A stretch of 64,000 nucleotides of DNA, taken from NCBI GenBank assembly GCA_963698165.1, contig CAVOPT010000013.1, positions 124,001 through 188,000 of the forward strand, read 5' to 3'. Positions 47,077 to 55,807 of the stretch are shown in pieces. The stretch is from JAAYUJ01 sp963698165 (GTDB taxonomy: Bacteria > Desulfobacterota > Syntrophobacteria > Syntrophobacterales > Syntrophobacteraceae). Every line of letters starts with the position of its first letter. The stretch's first letter is position 1. Position numbers and translations under genes: made by a program. The notes beneath the pieces were generated by a model. The model searched no databases, had not been told where the DNA came from, and worked only from the letters and a program-made list of their open reading frames with translations.

Positions 47077-49065
47077 TCACACGGCATCCTTGTCTTTCCA
47101 GAAGTCCCTTTCCAGTTCTTCCAGGGTCATCGAAGCCGCCTCCCATTCTGCCGTTTGCCGTTCAATCCGTTTTTGGCATTCCTGATAATCCCGTTGAAGC
47201 TCCTGCGCGAGTTTTCCGTCCTGGTACGTGGCGGGGTCCGCAAGCCGTTCACTGAGCTCTTCAATCTGCCGCTGGGCCGCCTCGACCTGTTCCTCCAACC
47301 GGGCGATTTCCTCCTGGAGAGGCTTCTTCATGCGGTAAAGCTCGTTCCTCCACTCCGCTTCGAGTCTCTTCTGCGTTTGAGCCTTCCGGAGGGAGGCGGC
47401 CTCCGATCGTTTCGACCCGTCCTGGAATCCTCCGTTTTCATCCGGGACGGAGGATTCCTCCAGGCGTTTTCTCCAAACGCTTTGGTAGTCGTCGTAATTG
47501 CCGGGGAACAGGTGAATGGTCCCCGAGTCGGCAACCAGGACCCGGGTGGCGATGCGGTTGATGAAGTGGCGGTCGTGACTGATGAAGCAGATGGTTCCGG
47601 GAAACGCCTCCAGCGCCTGCTCCAGCACGTCCTGGGATGGGATGTCCAGGTGGTTGGTGGGTTCGTCCAGCAGGAGCACGCTGGGGCGCTGAAGGAGGAG
47701 CTTGCAGAGAATGAGCCTGGCCTTTTCCCCTCCGCTCAGGACGGCCAATCTCTTCAGGACGTCTTCACCCCGGAACAGAAAGGATCCGAGGAGACTCCGA
47801 AGCTGCGACTGAGAAAGGTCGCCGGCAACGGAAGAAGCCTCCTCCAGCACGGTCCACTCGGGTCTCAACTGCTCCCACTGATACTGGGCGTAATAGCCGA
47901 TCCTGGTCTGATGTCCAAGGATCCGTTCCCCCCCGGAGAGCTCCTCCACTCCCGCGAGCATCTTCAGGAGCGTGCTTTTCCCCGCGCCGTTGGGACCCAG
48001 AAAGGCGATGCGGTCCCCCCGCTCGACGATCAGGTCTATGTCGGAATAGACGAGCCGCTCACCGTACGATTTACACGCGTCGCGCAGTTCAAAGACGCGC
48101 CTGCCTGACCGGGCAGGGTCGGGGAAGGCAAAGTGGATCTCTCCCTGTTCCGGAGTTATCTCGATGCGATCTATCTTTTCCAGAAGCTTCAGGCGGCTTT
48201 GCACCTGACGGGCCCGGTCCTTGCGATAGCGATTGCGCTCCACAAAGCGTTCGATCTGCTTGATCCGCTCCTGCTGGTTCCTGTAGGAGGCCTGGTGGAC
48301 CTCCTGCCTCCTCTCCCTTTCTTCCAAATACACATCGTAGTTTCCCGTGTATTCCTGGAATTGCCCCTGTTCCAGCTCGAAAATGCGGGTGACCAGAGCG
48401 TTCAGGAAGGCACGGTCGTGGGAGATGAGCATCACTGCGGAGAACGTGGTCAGCAGGTACTGCTCCAGCCAGAGGAGGGATTCCAGATCGAGGTGGTTGG
48501 TGGGTTCGTCCAGGAGCAAAAGGTCCGGTTCGGCCAGGAGGAGGCGAGACAGCTCAAGGCGCATGACCCAGCCTCCGCTCAGGTTCGAGACCGGATGCGT
48601 GAGATCCGTCTCCTTGAAGCCAAGCCCGGCCAGGACCTTGCTCGCCCGGGCCTCGAGATCGTATCCTCCGAAATGCTCCAGCTGTTCCAGGAGATGGGCG
48701 TGCCGAAGGGCCAGCTCTCCGCTGCGCTCCGGGTCCCGTTCGCTGTCCAGAACCCGCTGAAGGGATTCGAGTTCGGAGCGGATTGCCCGCACTTCCCGGG
48801 CAACGTCCATGGCGTGTTCGAGGACCGTCTTCCCCTCCAGGGGAATCCACTGCTGGGGCAGGTAACTCAAGCGCAACCCCTTGGACCGGGAAAGATCCCC
48901 GCTGTCGGGCTCCGTCTCGCCCATGAGAATATGAAAAAGGGTTGTCTTCCCGGCTCCATTGGTCCCAATGAGCCCGATCTTTTCACCGGCTCGGATGTGA
49001 AAGGAAACGTCCCGAAAGAGCTCTTTCTTTCCAAGGAACTTGCTGACACCTTGCACCGCAATCAC
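47077..49065 (-). CDS. ABC-F family ATPase (Uup/YheS-like)
   Basis: A 662-residue protein with two ABC domains and no membrane part, as in ribosome-associated ABC-F factors. I start at GTG 49065 (GGAGG nine bases upstream), giving VIAVQGVSKFLGKKELFRDV; longer frames add a non-conserved leader. Domain 1: LIGTNGAGKTTLFHIL and LSGGWVMRLELSRLLLAEPD. The interdomain linker is charged (YRKDRARQVQSRLKLLEKID). Domain 2: FLGPNGAGKSTLLKML and LSGGEKARLILCKLLLQRPS. The C-terminal ~90 residues form a coiled coil (RLEEQVEAAQRQIEELSERL). A role in resolving stalled translation is inferred from the family. Confidence 0.93.
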   Translation of the reverse strand: MIAVQGVSKFLGKKELFRDVSFHIRAGEKIGLIGTNGAGKTTLFHILMGETEPDSGDLSRSKGLRLSYLPQQWIPLEGKTVLEHAMDVAREVRAIRSELESLQRVLDSERDPERSGELALRHAHLLEQLEHFGGYDLEARASKVLAGLGFKETDLTHPVSNLSGGWVMRLELSRLLLAEPDLLLLDEPTNHLDLESLLWLEQYLLTTFSAVMLISHDRAFLNALVTRIFELEQGQFQEYTGNYDVYLEERERRQEVHQASYRNQQERIKQIERFVERNRYRKDRARQVQSRLKLLEKIDRIEITPEQGEIHFAFPDPARSGRRVFELRDACKSYGERLVYSDIDLIVERGDRIAFLGPNGAGKSTLLKMLAGVEELSGGERILGHQTRIGYYAQYQWEQLRPEWTVLEEASSVAGDLSQSQLRSLLGSFLFRGEDVLKRLAVLSGGEKARLILCKLLLQRPSVLLLDEPTNHLDIPSQDVLEQALEAFPGTICFISHDRHFINRIATRVLVADSGTIHLFPGNYDDYQSVWRKRLEESSVPDENGGFQDGSKRSEAASLRKAQTQKRLEAEWRNELYRMKKPLQEEIARLEEQVEAAQRQIEELSERLADPATYQDGKLAQELQRDYQECQKRIERQTAEWEAASMTLEELERDFWKDKDAV

Positions 49066-49410
49066 CCTGAAGGACCTCCACACTGAAAACGAAACATTGA
49101 AATCTTTACAAGTATAGCGCCGACCGGCATCACTTTCCAACACGCTCCAACTTTGGCACATCAAGAACGCCTGCGCAAAACTATTCGCCATCAACCCCTC
49201 AAGCTTCGGGTGCTCGCGATGCCATTTACCCCCCGAGGTTTAAAGCGTCGATCCCGCAGTCCTCCATCAGCGCTTCACGGTGACGTAGCGCGGGAATTGG
49301 GGACCGAGGAAAAGCGTTTCGGCACGGTTGAAAACATGCTAAAGAGGAGTGGCAATTGAATCAGGACGCGCTCATGAGGCGATTGGCCCCTGCGGATATG
49401 GGAGCAAAGC
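49066..49410. other. Divergent gap between ABC-F and HAD genes
   Basis: No gene and no clear hairpin is seen. It should hold back-to-back promoters for the two flanking genes; none is strong enough to name. Confidence 0.35.
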
Positions 49411-50139
49411 GTGACTTCAACCCTTCCTTTGAAAGCGGTGGTGTTCGACTGCGACGGGGTGCTGGTGGACACGGAGCCATTGCACTATCGAGCGTTTCAG
49501 GAAGTACTCCAGCCCCTGGATCTGGCCTTCGACTACGACCACTACCTGAAAAATTACATCGGGTTCGACGACCGGGACGCCTTTGTTGAGGCATTCCGGG
49601 AAGGCAACCGCCCCTTGGACGATACAACCCTTCACGGTCTCATCGAGGCCAAGGGCAAGAAACTCCTGAGGATCATCTCCGCCGGCGTTTCGACCTTCCC
49701 CGGCGTGGCGTCTCTGGTGCGCGAGCTGGCTTCCCGCGGTATTCCGCTGGCTGTGGCCTCGGGGGCCCTTCGCCACGAGGTGGAGCTCTTCCTGAAAGTG
49801 CTTAAGATCGGGGATGCCTTCTCCGTGATCGTGGCCGCCGACGAGGTGTCTAGGAGCAAGCCGGACCCGGAAACCTATATTGCCGCATTGAAACGGCTTC
49901 GGGACCTGGTGGGATCAAACCATGTGGATCCGGGCGGGTGCATCGCCATCGAGGACACGCCAACGGGGATTCAATCCGCCAAGAGCGCGGGGCTTTTCGT
50001 CATCGGAGTGACAAACTCCTTTCCTGCCAAGGCTCTTCGCGAGGATGCGGACCACGTGGTGACGAGCCTTGAAGAGATCAACCTGGAGAAAATGTTGCAC
50101 TTTCTGGCAGAGGCGTCCAAACGTCCCCGCAATCCCTGA
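49411..50139 (+). CDS. HAD-family phosphatase, beta-phosphoglucomutase-like
   Basis: A 242-residue cytoplasmic enzyme from GTG 49411. Motifs of the haloacid dehalogenase superfamily: VVFDCDGVLVDTEPLHYRAF (nucleophile and acid Asp pair DxD), LAVASGALRHEVELFL (motif II Ser), KPDPETYIAALK (motif III Lys), and IAIEDTPTGIQSAKSAG (motif IV ED). The helical cap lies between residues ~20 and ~85. It is of the beta-phosphoglucomutase/phosphoglycolate phosphatase type; the substrate is uncertain. It precedes the exporter operon by 20 bp on the same strand, though a shared role is not evident. Confidence 0.9.
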   Translation: MTSTLPLKAVVFDCDGVLVDTEPLHYRAFQEVLQPLDLAFDYDHYLKNYIGFDDRDAFVEAFREGNRPLDDTTLHGLIEAKGKKLLRIISAGVSTFPGVASLVRELASRGIPLAVASGALRHEVELFLKVLKIGDAFSVIVAADEVSRSKPDPETYIAALKRLRDLVGSNHVDPGGCIAIEDTPTGIQSAKSAGLFVIGVTNSFPAKALREDADHVVTSLEEINLEKMLHFLAEASKRPRNP

Positions 50140-50159
50140 GCCCAGGTTCAGCTCAAACC

Positions 50160-51563
50160 ATGAAAAACTGGAAAATTATGGGGAAAGGCATACAGACACT
50201 TGGGGCACTCATCGTCATCGCGTTTCTCGCCCAACAAGGGTGGTGCGCCGCCGGCGACCAGGAGAAAGCCAACCTTCCACCCCAGCCCCTCACCCTGGAA
50301 AACGCGGTCGCTTTCGGCCTCGAGCGCAACCGGGTCCTCCGTGCCGTTCACAAGGAAGTCCAGGCGGTCAATGAACAGGTGAGGCAGGCCCAGGCGGATT
50401 TCTTCCCCAAGCTGGACGGGAGCTACACCCTCACCCATTTGAAAGATGCCCCGTTCGCAACCCTTGGTTTCTCTGGGGCAATCATCGGGGTCCCCCCCCA
50501 GTTTCCGACAGCCCCTCAAACGACGAACCGGTGGCAGCTGGAGCTGACTCAGCCGCTCTTTACAGGCTTTGCCCTCACGTCCCGCCTGAACATTTCCAAG
50601 CTCGACCTCAAGATTGCGGAATACCGCCTGGACGAGACGCGTCTCAATGTCATCAGGGATGTCCGATATGCTTTTCTGCAAACCCTCCTGGGCGACAAAC
50701 TCCTGGAGGTGGCCAGGGAGAACGTCCGCAGCCTGGAAGTGCAGCGCCGCAACGCCGAAGCGAACTTCCAGCAGGGGTTGGTGGCCCAAAACGATGTCCT
50801 GAAGGCTGAAGTGGCCTTGTCCCAGGCTAGACAGAGAGAGCGGTCGGCGGCAAAGCAACTGGTTTTGCTGAGATCGCGCCTCAACCAGCTCTTCGACCTG
50901 GACCTCCAGACCAGGCTGGATCTGGCCGAGTCATCCTTCTCGCCCCAGGTGATCCCTAGCCTCGAGTCCCTCTATGCCCTTGCCGAGGAGATGCGCCCCG
51001 AGGTCCAGACCCTGGAGTCATCCATTCGGCAGACCCAGCAGGGAGTCACCGCCGCGAAAAGCCGCTATTATCCGCGGCTTTCCGCTTTCGCCCAGTACTA
51101 TCGCGAAGGCGAGGACTTCCTCGCCAGCGACAATCCTTTTGCCAACAATGACAACGCCGCCATCGGACTGCGGGTTGACTGGAACTTCTTTGAGGGAGGC
51201 AAGACCCGCGCCGCCACCCGGGAACTGCTCCACAGGCAGAAGTCCCTGGAGGAACGCCAGCAGGAATTGAAGCAGCAGATCCGCATCCAGGTGGAAGATG
51301 CCTATGAACAGCTCAAGGTGGCCAAGGCGGACATGGAAGCTTCCGAGGTGGCACTGAAACAGGCCGAAGAGAACGAGCGGATGACCTCCATTCAATACAG
51401 GGAACAGCTGGTGATCTTTCTTGAAGTGCTCAATGCCCAGGTCTTTCTTTCCCAGTCACGAGTCGACTTCTACCAGGCCCTGTACGGGTACGCCCTGGCT
51501 CTTGCGGATCTGGAAAGAGCCGTGGGCGGCCCGATCCAGGCTCAGGGCAAGAAAAAGAGCTGA
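50160..51563 (+). CDS. TolC-family outer-membrane efflux protein
   Basis: A 467-residue protein with a signal peptide (MGKGIQTLGALIVIAFLAQ, cleavage near WCA). Two repeated halves of the outer-membrane efflux fold are seen, each with a long coiled helix (EVARENVRSLEVQRRNAEAN, QQGLVAQNDVLKAEVALSQA; later LHRQKSLEERQQELKQQIRI, EASEVALKQAEENERMTSIQ). Beta-strand parts are near SYTLTHLKDAPF and LSAFAQYYREGED. It forms the outer duct for the EmrA/EmrB-like pair downstream, six bases away. Confidence 0.93.
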   Translation: MKNWKIMGKGIQTLGALIVIAFLAQQGWCAAGDQEKANLPPQPLTLENAVAFGLERNRVLRAVHKEVQAVNEQVRQAQADFFPKLDGSYTLTHLKDAPFATLGFSGAIIGVPPQFPTAPQTTNRWQLELTQPLFTGFALTSRLNISKLDLKIAEYRLDETRLNVIRDVRYAFLQTLLGDKLLEVARENVRSLEVQRRNAEANFQQGLVAQNDVLKAEVALSQARQRERSAAKQLVLLRSRLNQLFDLDLQTRLDLAESSFSPQVIPSLESLYALAEEMRPEVQTLESSIRQTQQGVTAAKSRYYPRLSAFAQYYREGEDFLASDNPFANNDNAAIGLRVDWNFFEGGKTRAATRELLHRQKSLEERQQELKQQIRIQVEDAYEQLKVAKADMEASEVALKQAEENERMTSIQYREQLVIFLEVLNAQVFLSQSRVDFYQALYGYALALADLERAVGGPIQAQGKKKS

Positions 51564-51569
51564 CGCGGA

Positions 51570-52853
51570 ATGGAAGAAGAAAAGAAAACCGCTTCCGAGA
51601 AACGTTCCGGCAACAGGGTCCAGGAGCACCACGTCCGGTGGCTCATCCTGGTCACCCTGACCATGGTGCTGGCAGGGGTCCTTTACTGGTGGTTCACCAT
51701 GCGGAACCGCGTGAACACCGACAACGCCTATGCCCGGGCGGACACGGCCCAAGTCAGCACCCGCGTCCCCGGAACCGTTCAGCGGGTCCTCGTCGACAAC
51801 GACTACCCCGTTGAGGCTGGGCAGGTGCTCTTTGAACTGGATCCGGGCGACTACGGGGCGCTCCTGGGCAAGGCGGAAGCCGTGCTGCTCCAGGCCGAGG
51901 CGGAGGTCCGGGCCGCGGAAGTGAGCGTCGCCGCCACGGATCTGCAGACAGCCGCGCAGGTGGACGCGGCGCAAGCGGCTCTGAAGGCAGTCCGTGACAG
52001 GGAACAGGAGGTGCGCCATCGGCTCGAGGAGCTCCAAAGCAAACGGCTGGGAACCATTGCCGATCTCAACCAGTCGGAAAAGGACTTCTCGAGGTTCGAC
52101 AACCTGTACCGCCAGGGAGCCGGCACCGAACGCCAGCAAGACCAGGCGCAGACCGTTCTGAAGAAGGCACGGGCCCAGTCCGGGGCCATGGACGCGGAGA
52201 TCGGCGCCGCCAGGGCATCTCTTGCGGGGGTTTCACAGGAGATCGACCGGGCCGGGGCCCAGTTGCAGGCGGCCCAAAGCGACCGGTTCAACGTGGAGAT
52301 TCAGCGCCACAGGCTGGAAAGCCTCAAGGGGCAGCGGGACAAGGCCGGGGCCGAGAGGGAGACGGCACGGCTCAACCTCTCCTATTGCACCATTTCCGCC
52401 CCCATTTCCGGATTCATCGCCCAGAAGAGCATCCAGGTCGGTGATCGCATTCAGCCGAGCCAGGCGGTGATGGCCGTCGTGCCCCTGCGGGATGTCTATG
52501 TGGAAGCCAACTTCAAGGAGACGCAGCTCACCCACGTTCGCCTTGGACAGCCCGCGGTGATCAAGGCCGATGTGTATCCCGGGCAGACCTATCGTGGTCG
52601 GGTCGCCGGGATCCGCGCCGGCACGGGGGCGAGCTTCTCTCTCCTCCCCGCCGAAAACGCCACGGGCAACTGGATCAAGGTGGTTCAGCGGATTCCCGTC
52701 CGGATCATCCTCGACCAGCCCCCTCCCCCCCGATATCCCCTGGGAATCGGGTATTCCCTGGAAGTCACGGTGGACACCTCGAACAGGACCGGAGAAATCC
52801 TGATGGCAGAGAAGCCGGGGGTCCCAGGTCAGCCGTCTTCAACAAAGCCATGA
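51570..52853 (+). CDS. emrA: EmrA/HlyD-family membrane fusion protein
   Basis: A 427-residue adaptor. A single membrane helix (WLILVTLTMVLAGVLYWWF, ~28-46) is followed by RVNTDNAYARADTAQVSTRV and PGTVQRVLVDNDYPVEAGQV, the first half of the lipoyl domain. A long coiled-coil hairpin (~100-250) comes next. LNLSYCTISAPISGFIAQKS and IQVGDRIQPSQAVMAVVPLR form the second lipoyl half, and YVEANFKETQLTHVRLGQPA the beta-barrel. It links the TolC-like protein upstream to the MFS pump downstream, whose start overlaps its stop. Confidence 0.93.
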   Translation: MEEEKKTASEKRSGNRVQEHHVRWLILVTLTMVLAGVLYWWFTMRNRVNTDNAYARADTAQVSTRVPGTVQRVLVDNDYPVEAGQVLFELDPGDYGALLGKAEAVLLQAEAEVRAAEVSVAATDLQTAAQVDAAQAALKAVRDREQEVRHRLEELQSKRLGTIADLNQSEKDFSRFDNLYRQGAGTERQQDQAQTVLKKARAQSGAMDAEIGAARASLAGVSQEIDRAGAQLQAAQSDRFNVEIQRHRLESLKGQRDKAGAERETARLNLSYCTISAPISGFIAQKSIQVGDRIQPSQAVMAVVPLRDVYVEANFKETQLTHVRLGQPAVIKADVYPGQTYRGRVAGIRAGTGASFSLLPAENATGNWIKVVQRIPVRIILDQPPPPRYPLGIGYSLEVTVDTSNRTGEILMAEKPGVPGQPSSTKP

Positions 52854-54418
52854 CACCCTCCCCGCCACCGCCGCGAGTCAACAAGTGGGTCGTGGCCCTG
52901 ACGGTCATGCTCCCCACGTTCATCGAGGTCATGGACACGAGCGTCGTCAACGTGAGCCTTCCACACATCCAGGGAAGCCTCAACGCCGGCTTGGACGAGG
53001 TGACGTGGGTTCTCACGAGCTATCTTGTGTCCAATGCCATCATCATTCCCATGACCGGATGGCTTGCGGGAATCTTCGGCAGAAAGCGTTATCTCCTCTT
53101 TTCCCTCATCGTCTTCACCATCAGCTCCATCGTCTGCGGCGCGGCACCCTCCCTGGAAGTCCTCGTTCTTTTCCGGGTTCTCCAGGGGCTCGGGGGCGGG
53201 GGACTCCAGCCCCTCTCCCAGGCAATCCTCCTGGAATCGTTTCCTCCCAAGGAACACGGCATCGCCATGGCGGTCTTCGGAATGGGAGTGGTCCTGGCAC
53301 CCATTCTCGGACCTGTGGTGGGGGGATGGATCACCGACAACTGGAGCTGGAGGTGGGTTTTCTACATCAACCTGCCGGCAGGGATTCTTGCCGTGGCCAT
53401 GGCCGTCATCTCCATTCACGACCCCGCCTACATCCGACGTCGGGTGATCCGCATCGACACGTGGGGAATCTTCCTGCTCACCGTGGGGCTGGGATGTCTG
53501 CAGATTGTCCTGGACAAGGGTGAGCGGGAAGACTGGTTCAGCTCCCATCTCATCGTCATGCTCTCGGTCATCGCGGCCTTTTCCCTCGTTCTCTTTGTCC
53601 TGGTGGAACTGCGCACCCCGCACCCCGTGGTCAACCTGCGGGTTTTCAAGGACCGAAGTTTTGCCGCGGGAAACATCATCATGTTTGCGGGCTTCTTCTG
53701 CCTGTTCGGAAGCATCGTGCTGCTGCCCCTCTATCTGCAGAACCTCATGGGCTACACCGCCCTTTGGGCCGGTCTCGTGCTGGGCCCCGGAGGTCTGGCA
53801 AGCTTTCTCATCATGCCCGTAGCCGGCGTGCTCATGAAGAAGGGATTCAACCCGAGGAACCTTCTGGCCATGGGACTGTGCGCCTCCGCCTATTCCCTCT
53901 GGCTCATGGCCGGTTTCAGCCTGGACGGTGACTTCATGACCTTCACCCTGCCACGGGTGGTCCAGGCATTCGGGATGGGGCTCTTCTTCGTGCCCCTGTC
54001 CGCCGCGACGTACGTGAATATTCCGCGGGAGGAGATGGGCAATGCCTCGGGGGTTTTCAACCTGCTGCGAAACCTCGGAGGCAGTTTTGGCGTGGCCTTC
54101 AGCACCACCGTCCTTGCCCAGAGAAGCCAGGTGCACCAGAACTTCCTCGTGGAGCACGTGACCCCCTACAACCCTGCGTTCCAGGAATTCTTCATGCGGG
54201 TGCGGCTGTGGTTCGAAGCGCATCAACCCCTCGCCCACGTCCCCCCTGAGAAGGCCGCCCTCGCCGTGGCTTACAGGGAAGTGCTGCGGCAGGCGAACAT
54301 GCTCGCTTTCAACGACACTTTCTGGCTCCTTGCCATCGGCACGGCACTACTCATTCCCTTGACCCTGATTTTCCGCAGGGCAAAAACCCCCACGCTGCCC
54401 GTCGAGGGAATCCATTAG
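52850..54418 (+). CDS. emrB: EmrB/QacA-type DHA2 drug exporter
   Basis: A 522-residue major facilitator with ~14 helices, the DHA2 layout. FIEVMDTSVVNVSLPHIQGS is the DHA2 motif D1; WLAGIFGRKRYLLFSLIVFT is motif A; FRVLQGLGGGGLQPLSQAIL is motif B; GMGVVLAPILGPVVGGWITD is motif C. It pumps hydrophobic compounds or drugs through the EmrA/TolC channel. It starts by an ATGA overlap with emrA, so the three genes form one tripartite exporter operon. No regulator gene adjoins it. Confidence 0.94.
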   Translation: MTPSPPPPRVNKWVVALTVMLPTFIEVMDTSVVNVSLPHIQGSLNAGLDEVTWVLTSYLVSNAIIIPMTGWLAGIFGRKRYLLFSLIVFTISSIVCGAAPSLEVLVLFRVLQGLGGGGLQPLSQAILLESFPPKEHGIAMAVFGMGVVLAPILGPVVGGWITDNWSWRWVFYINLPAGILAVAMAVISIHDPAYIRRRVIRIDTWGIFLLTVGLGCLQIVLDKGEREDWFSSHLIVMLSVIAAFSLVLFVLVELRTPHPVVNLRVFKDRSFAAGNIIMFAGFFCLFGSIVLLPLYLQNLMGYTALWAGLVLGPGGLASFLIMPVAGVLMKKGFNPRNLLAMGLCASAYSLWLMAGFSLDGDFMTFTLPRVVQAFGMGLFFVPLSAATYVNIPREEMGNASGVFNLLRNLGGSFGVAFSTTVLAQRSQVHQNFLVEHVTPYNPAFQEFFMRVRLWFEAHQPLAHVPPEKAALAVAYREVLRQANMLAFNDTFWLLAIGTALLIPLTLIFRRAKTPTLPVEGIH

Positions 54419-54476
54419 ACGTGAAGGGGCACTATCAACATGGAAACATAGCGTGTTGAAAAAGGACGGAGGAGTC

Positions 54477-55670
54477 ATGATCAAAATACCCATGAGCGAA
54501 ATTGCTGCCCGGCTGGTTTCCCTTCAGGCGTTGCTCGCGAAGAACGGGGTGGACGTCGCTCTCATTCGACAAAACGCCGACTTGTACTATCTCACGGGAA
54601 CCGTTCAGGATGGGCACCTCATTGTTCCCGCTTCAGGGCAACCCGTCTTCGCCGTGCGCAGGGACCTCGCTCGCGCTGAAGCTCAGTCGCCCATCCGGCC
54701 GATCCTGCCTCTCCAGTCCATCAAGGAACTGCCTCGGGTGGTCATGGAGACTTGCGGGGGAAATGGCCCCAGGCAAATCGGTCTTGAACTGGATGTACTG
54801 CCCGCGAACACTTTCTTTTTTTATGACGAAAAACTTTTCCCCAACCAACGGATTGTGGACATCAGCGGCTTTGTCCGGCAGGCGCGGATGGTCAAATCGG
54901 CCTGGGAAATAGAGATGATGCGGAAGGCGGGCGGGATATCACGGGTCATCGCGGACACGGTGCCCAAAGTGTTGCGCGAAGGTGTGACCGAACTTGACCT
55001 CAGCGCCGAACTGGAATTCGTCGCACGCAAGGCGGGGCATCTCGGCCTCATTCGCCTCCGGGGCTTCAACATGGACATGTATTTCGGCCACGTGCTCTCT
55101 GGTGCGGACGCAGCCATAGCCGCTTACAGCGACACCCCGACGGGAGGACCCGGCATGAGCCCCGCATTCGGCCAGGGGCCGGGGCACCGTTCCGTTGGCC
55201 CGGGGGAAATGGTGAGCGTCGACACCATGATGAACTACAACGGGTATCTGAACGACCAGACCCGTAACTTTTCCATCGGCGACCCCCCGGCAAGGCTTCT
55301 GGAAGGGTACGCCTTGTCCCGGCAAATCCACCGCCGTTTCAGGGAACTGGCAAAACCCGGCGCGGTCACCGGCCTTCTCTACGATGAGGTGAGGCGATGG
55401 GTGCAGGACGCGGGCTGGTCCGAATGGTTCATGGGCCACGGTGAGGGGCGAGTGGCCTTCATCGGCCACGGGCTGGGAGTGGAGGTCGACGAATTCCCTT
55501 TCATCGCCCAGGGACAGAAGATGCCTCTCGAGGCCGGGATGACTTTTGCCTTTGAACCCAAGTTCATCGTCCCGGGCCTGGGCATCACCGGCCTGGAAAA
55601 CACCTACCTGGTGACGGCGGACGGCCTCGAGTCACTGAACACGGCGACCGAAGAACTCATCGTGGTGTAA
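54477..55670 (+). CDS. M24-family peptidase (Xaa-Pro aminopeptidase-like)
   Basis: A 397-residue enzyme; ATG 54477 follows GGAGGAGTC. The N-terminal creatinase-like domain (LLAKNGVDVALIRQNADLYY, LTGTVQDGHL) leads to the pita-bread catalytic domain. Five metal ligands are visible: the two Asp in SVDTMMNYNGYLNDQTRNFS, His in FIGHGLGVEVDEFPF, Glu in FAFEPKFIVPG and Glu in GLENTYLVT. It cleaves an amino-terminal residue before proline, or a related bond. The location appears cytoplasmic. It follows the exporter by 58 bp and may be transcribed with it. Confidence 0.9.
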   Translation: MIKIPMSEIAARLVSLQALLAKNGVDVALIRQNADLYYLTGTVQDGHLIVPASGQPVFAVRRDLARAEAQSPIRPILPLQSIKELPRVVMETCGGNGPRQIGLELDVLPANTFFFYDEKLFPNQRIVDISGFVRQARMVKSAWEIEMMRKAGGISRVIADTVPKVLREGVTELDLSAELEFVARKAGHLGLIRLRGFNMDMYFGHVLSGADAAIAAYSDTPTGGPGMSPAFGQGPGHRSVGPGEMVSVDTMMNYNGYLNDQTRNFSIGDPPARLLEGYALSRQIHRRFRELAKPGAVTGLLYDEVRRWVQDAGWSEWFMGHGEGRVAFIGHGLGVEVDEFPFIAQGQKMPLEAGMTFAFEPKFIVPGLGITGLENTYLVTADGLESLNTATEELIVV

Positions 55671-55710
55671 AGAGAGTGCGGAGGGCCAATTCTGTCCGAG
55701 TGAGCTGTCT

Positions 55711-55768
55711 TCCTCCACCGGGGAGAGGGAGGTTTCCCCTCTCCCTCGATGGGAGGGGGCCGGAGTGG
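55711..55768. repeat. GC-rich palindromic repeat
   Basis: TCCTCCACCGGGGAGAGGGA and, after GGTTT, CCCCTCTCCCTCGATGGGAG form overlapping hairpins of the same family as those at 2.4 and 14.0 kb. It lies in the convergent gap after the M24 peptidase and may act as a two-way terminator. Confidence 0.55.
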
Positions 55769-55807
55769 GGTGTAAAAGCCTATTTGCGGATAGGCGCCAT
55801 GGTTTTA

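Noticed and set aside
46795..48108. Plus-strand open frame of 437 codons
   Set aside because: Antisense to the ABC-F gene and IS5 remnant; the minus strand has clear Walker and signature motifs.
52829..54238. Minus-strand open frame of 469 codons
   Set aside because: Antisense to emrB; His/Glu/Gly-rich shadow.
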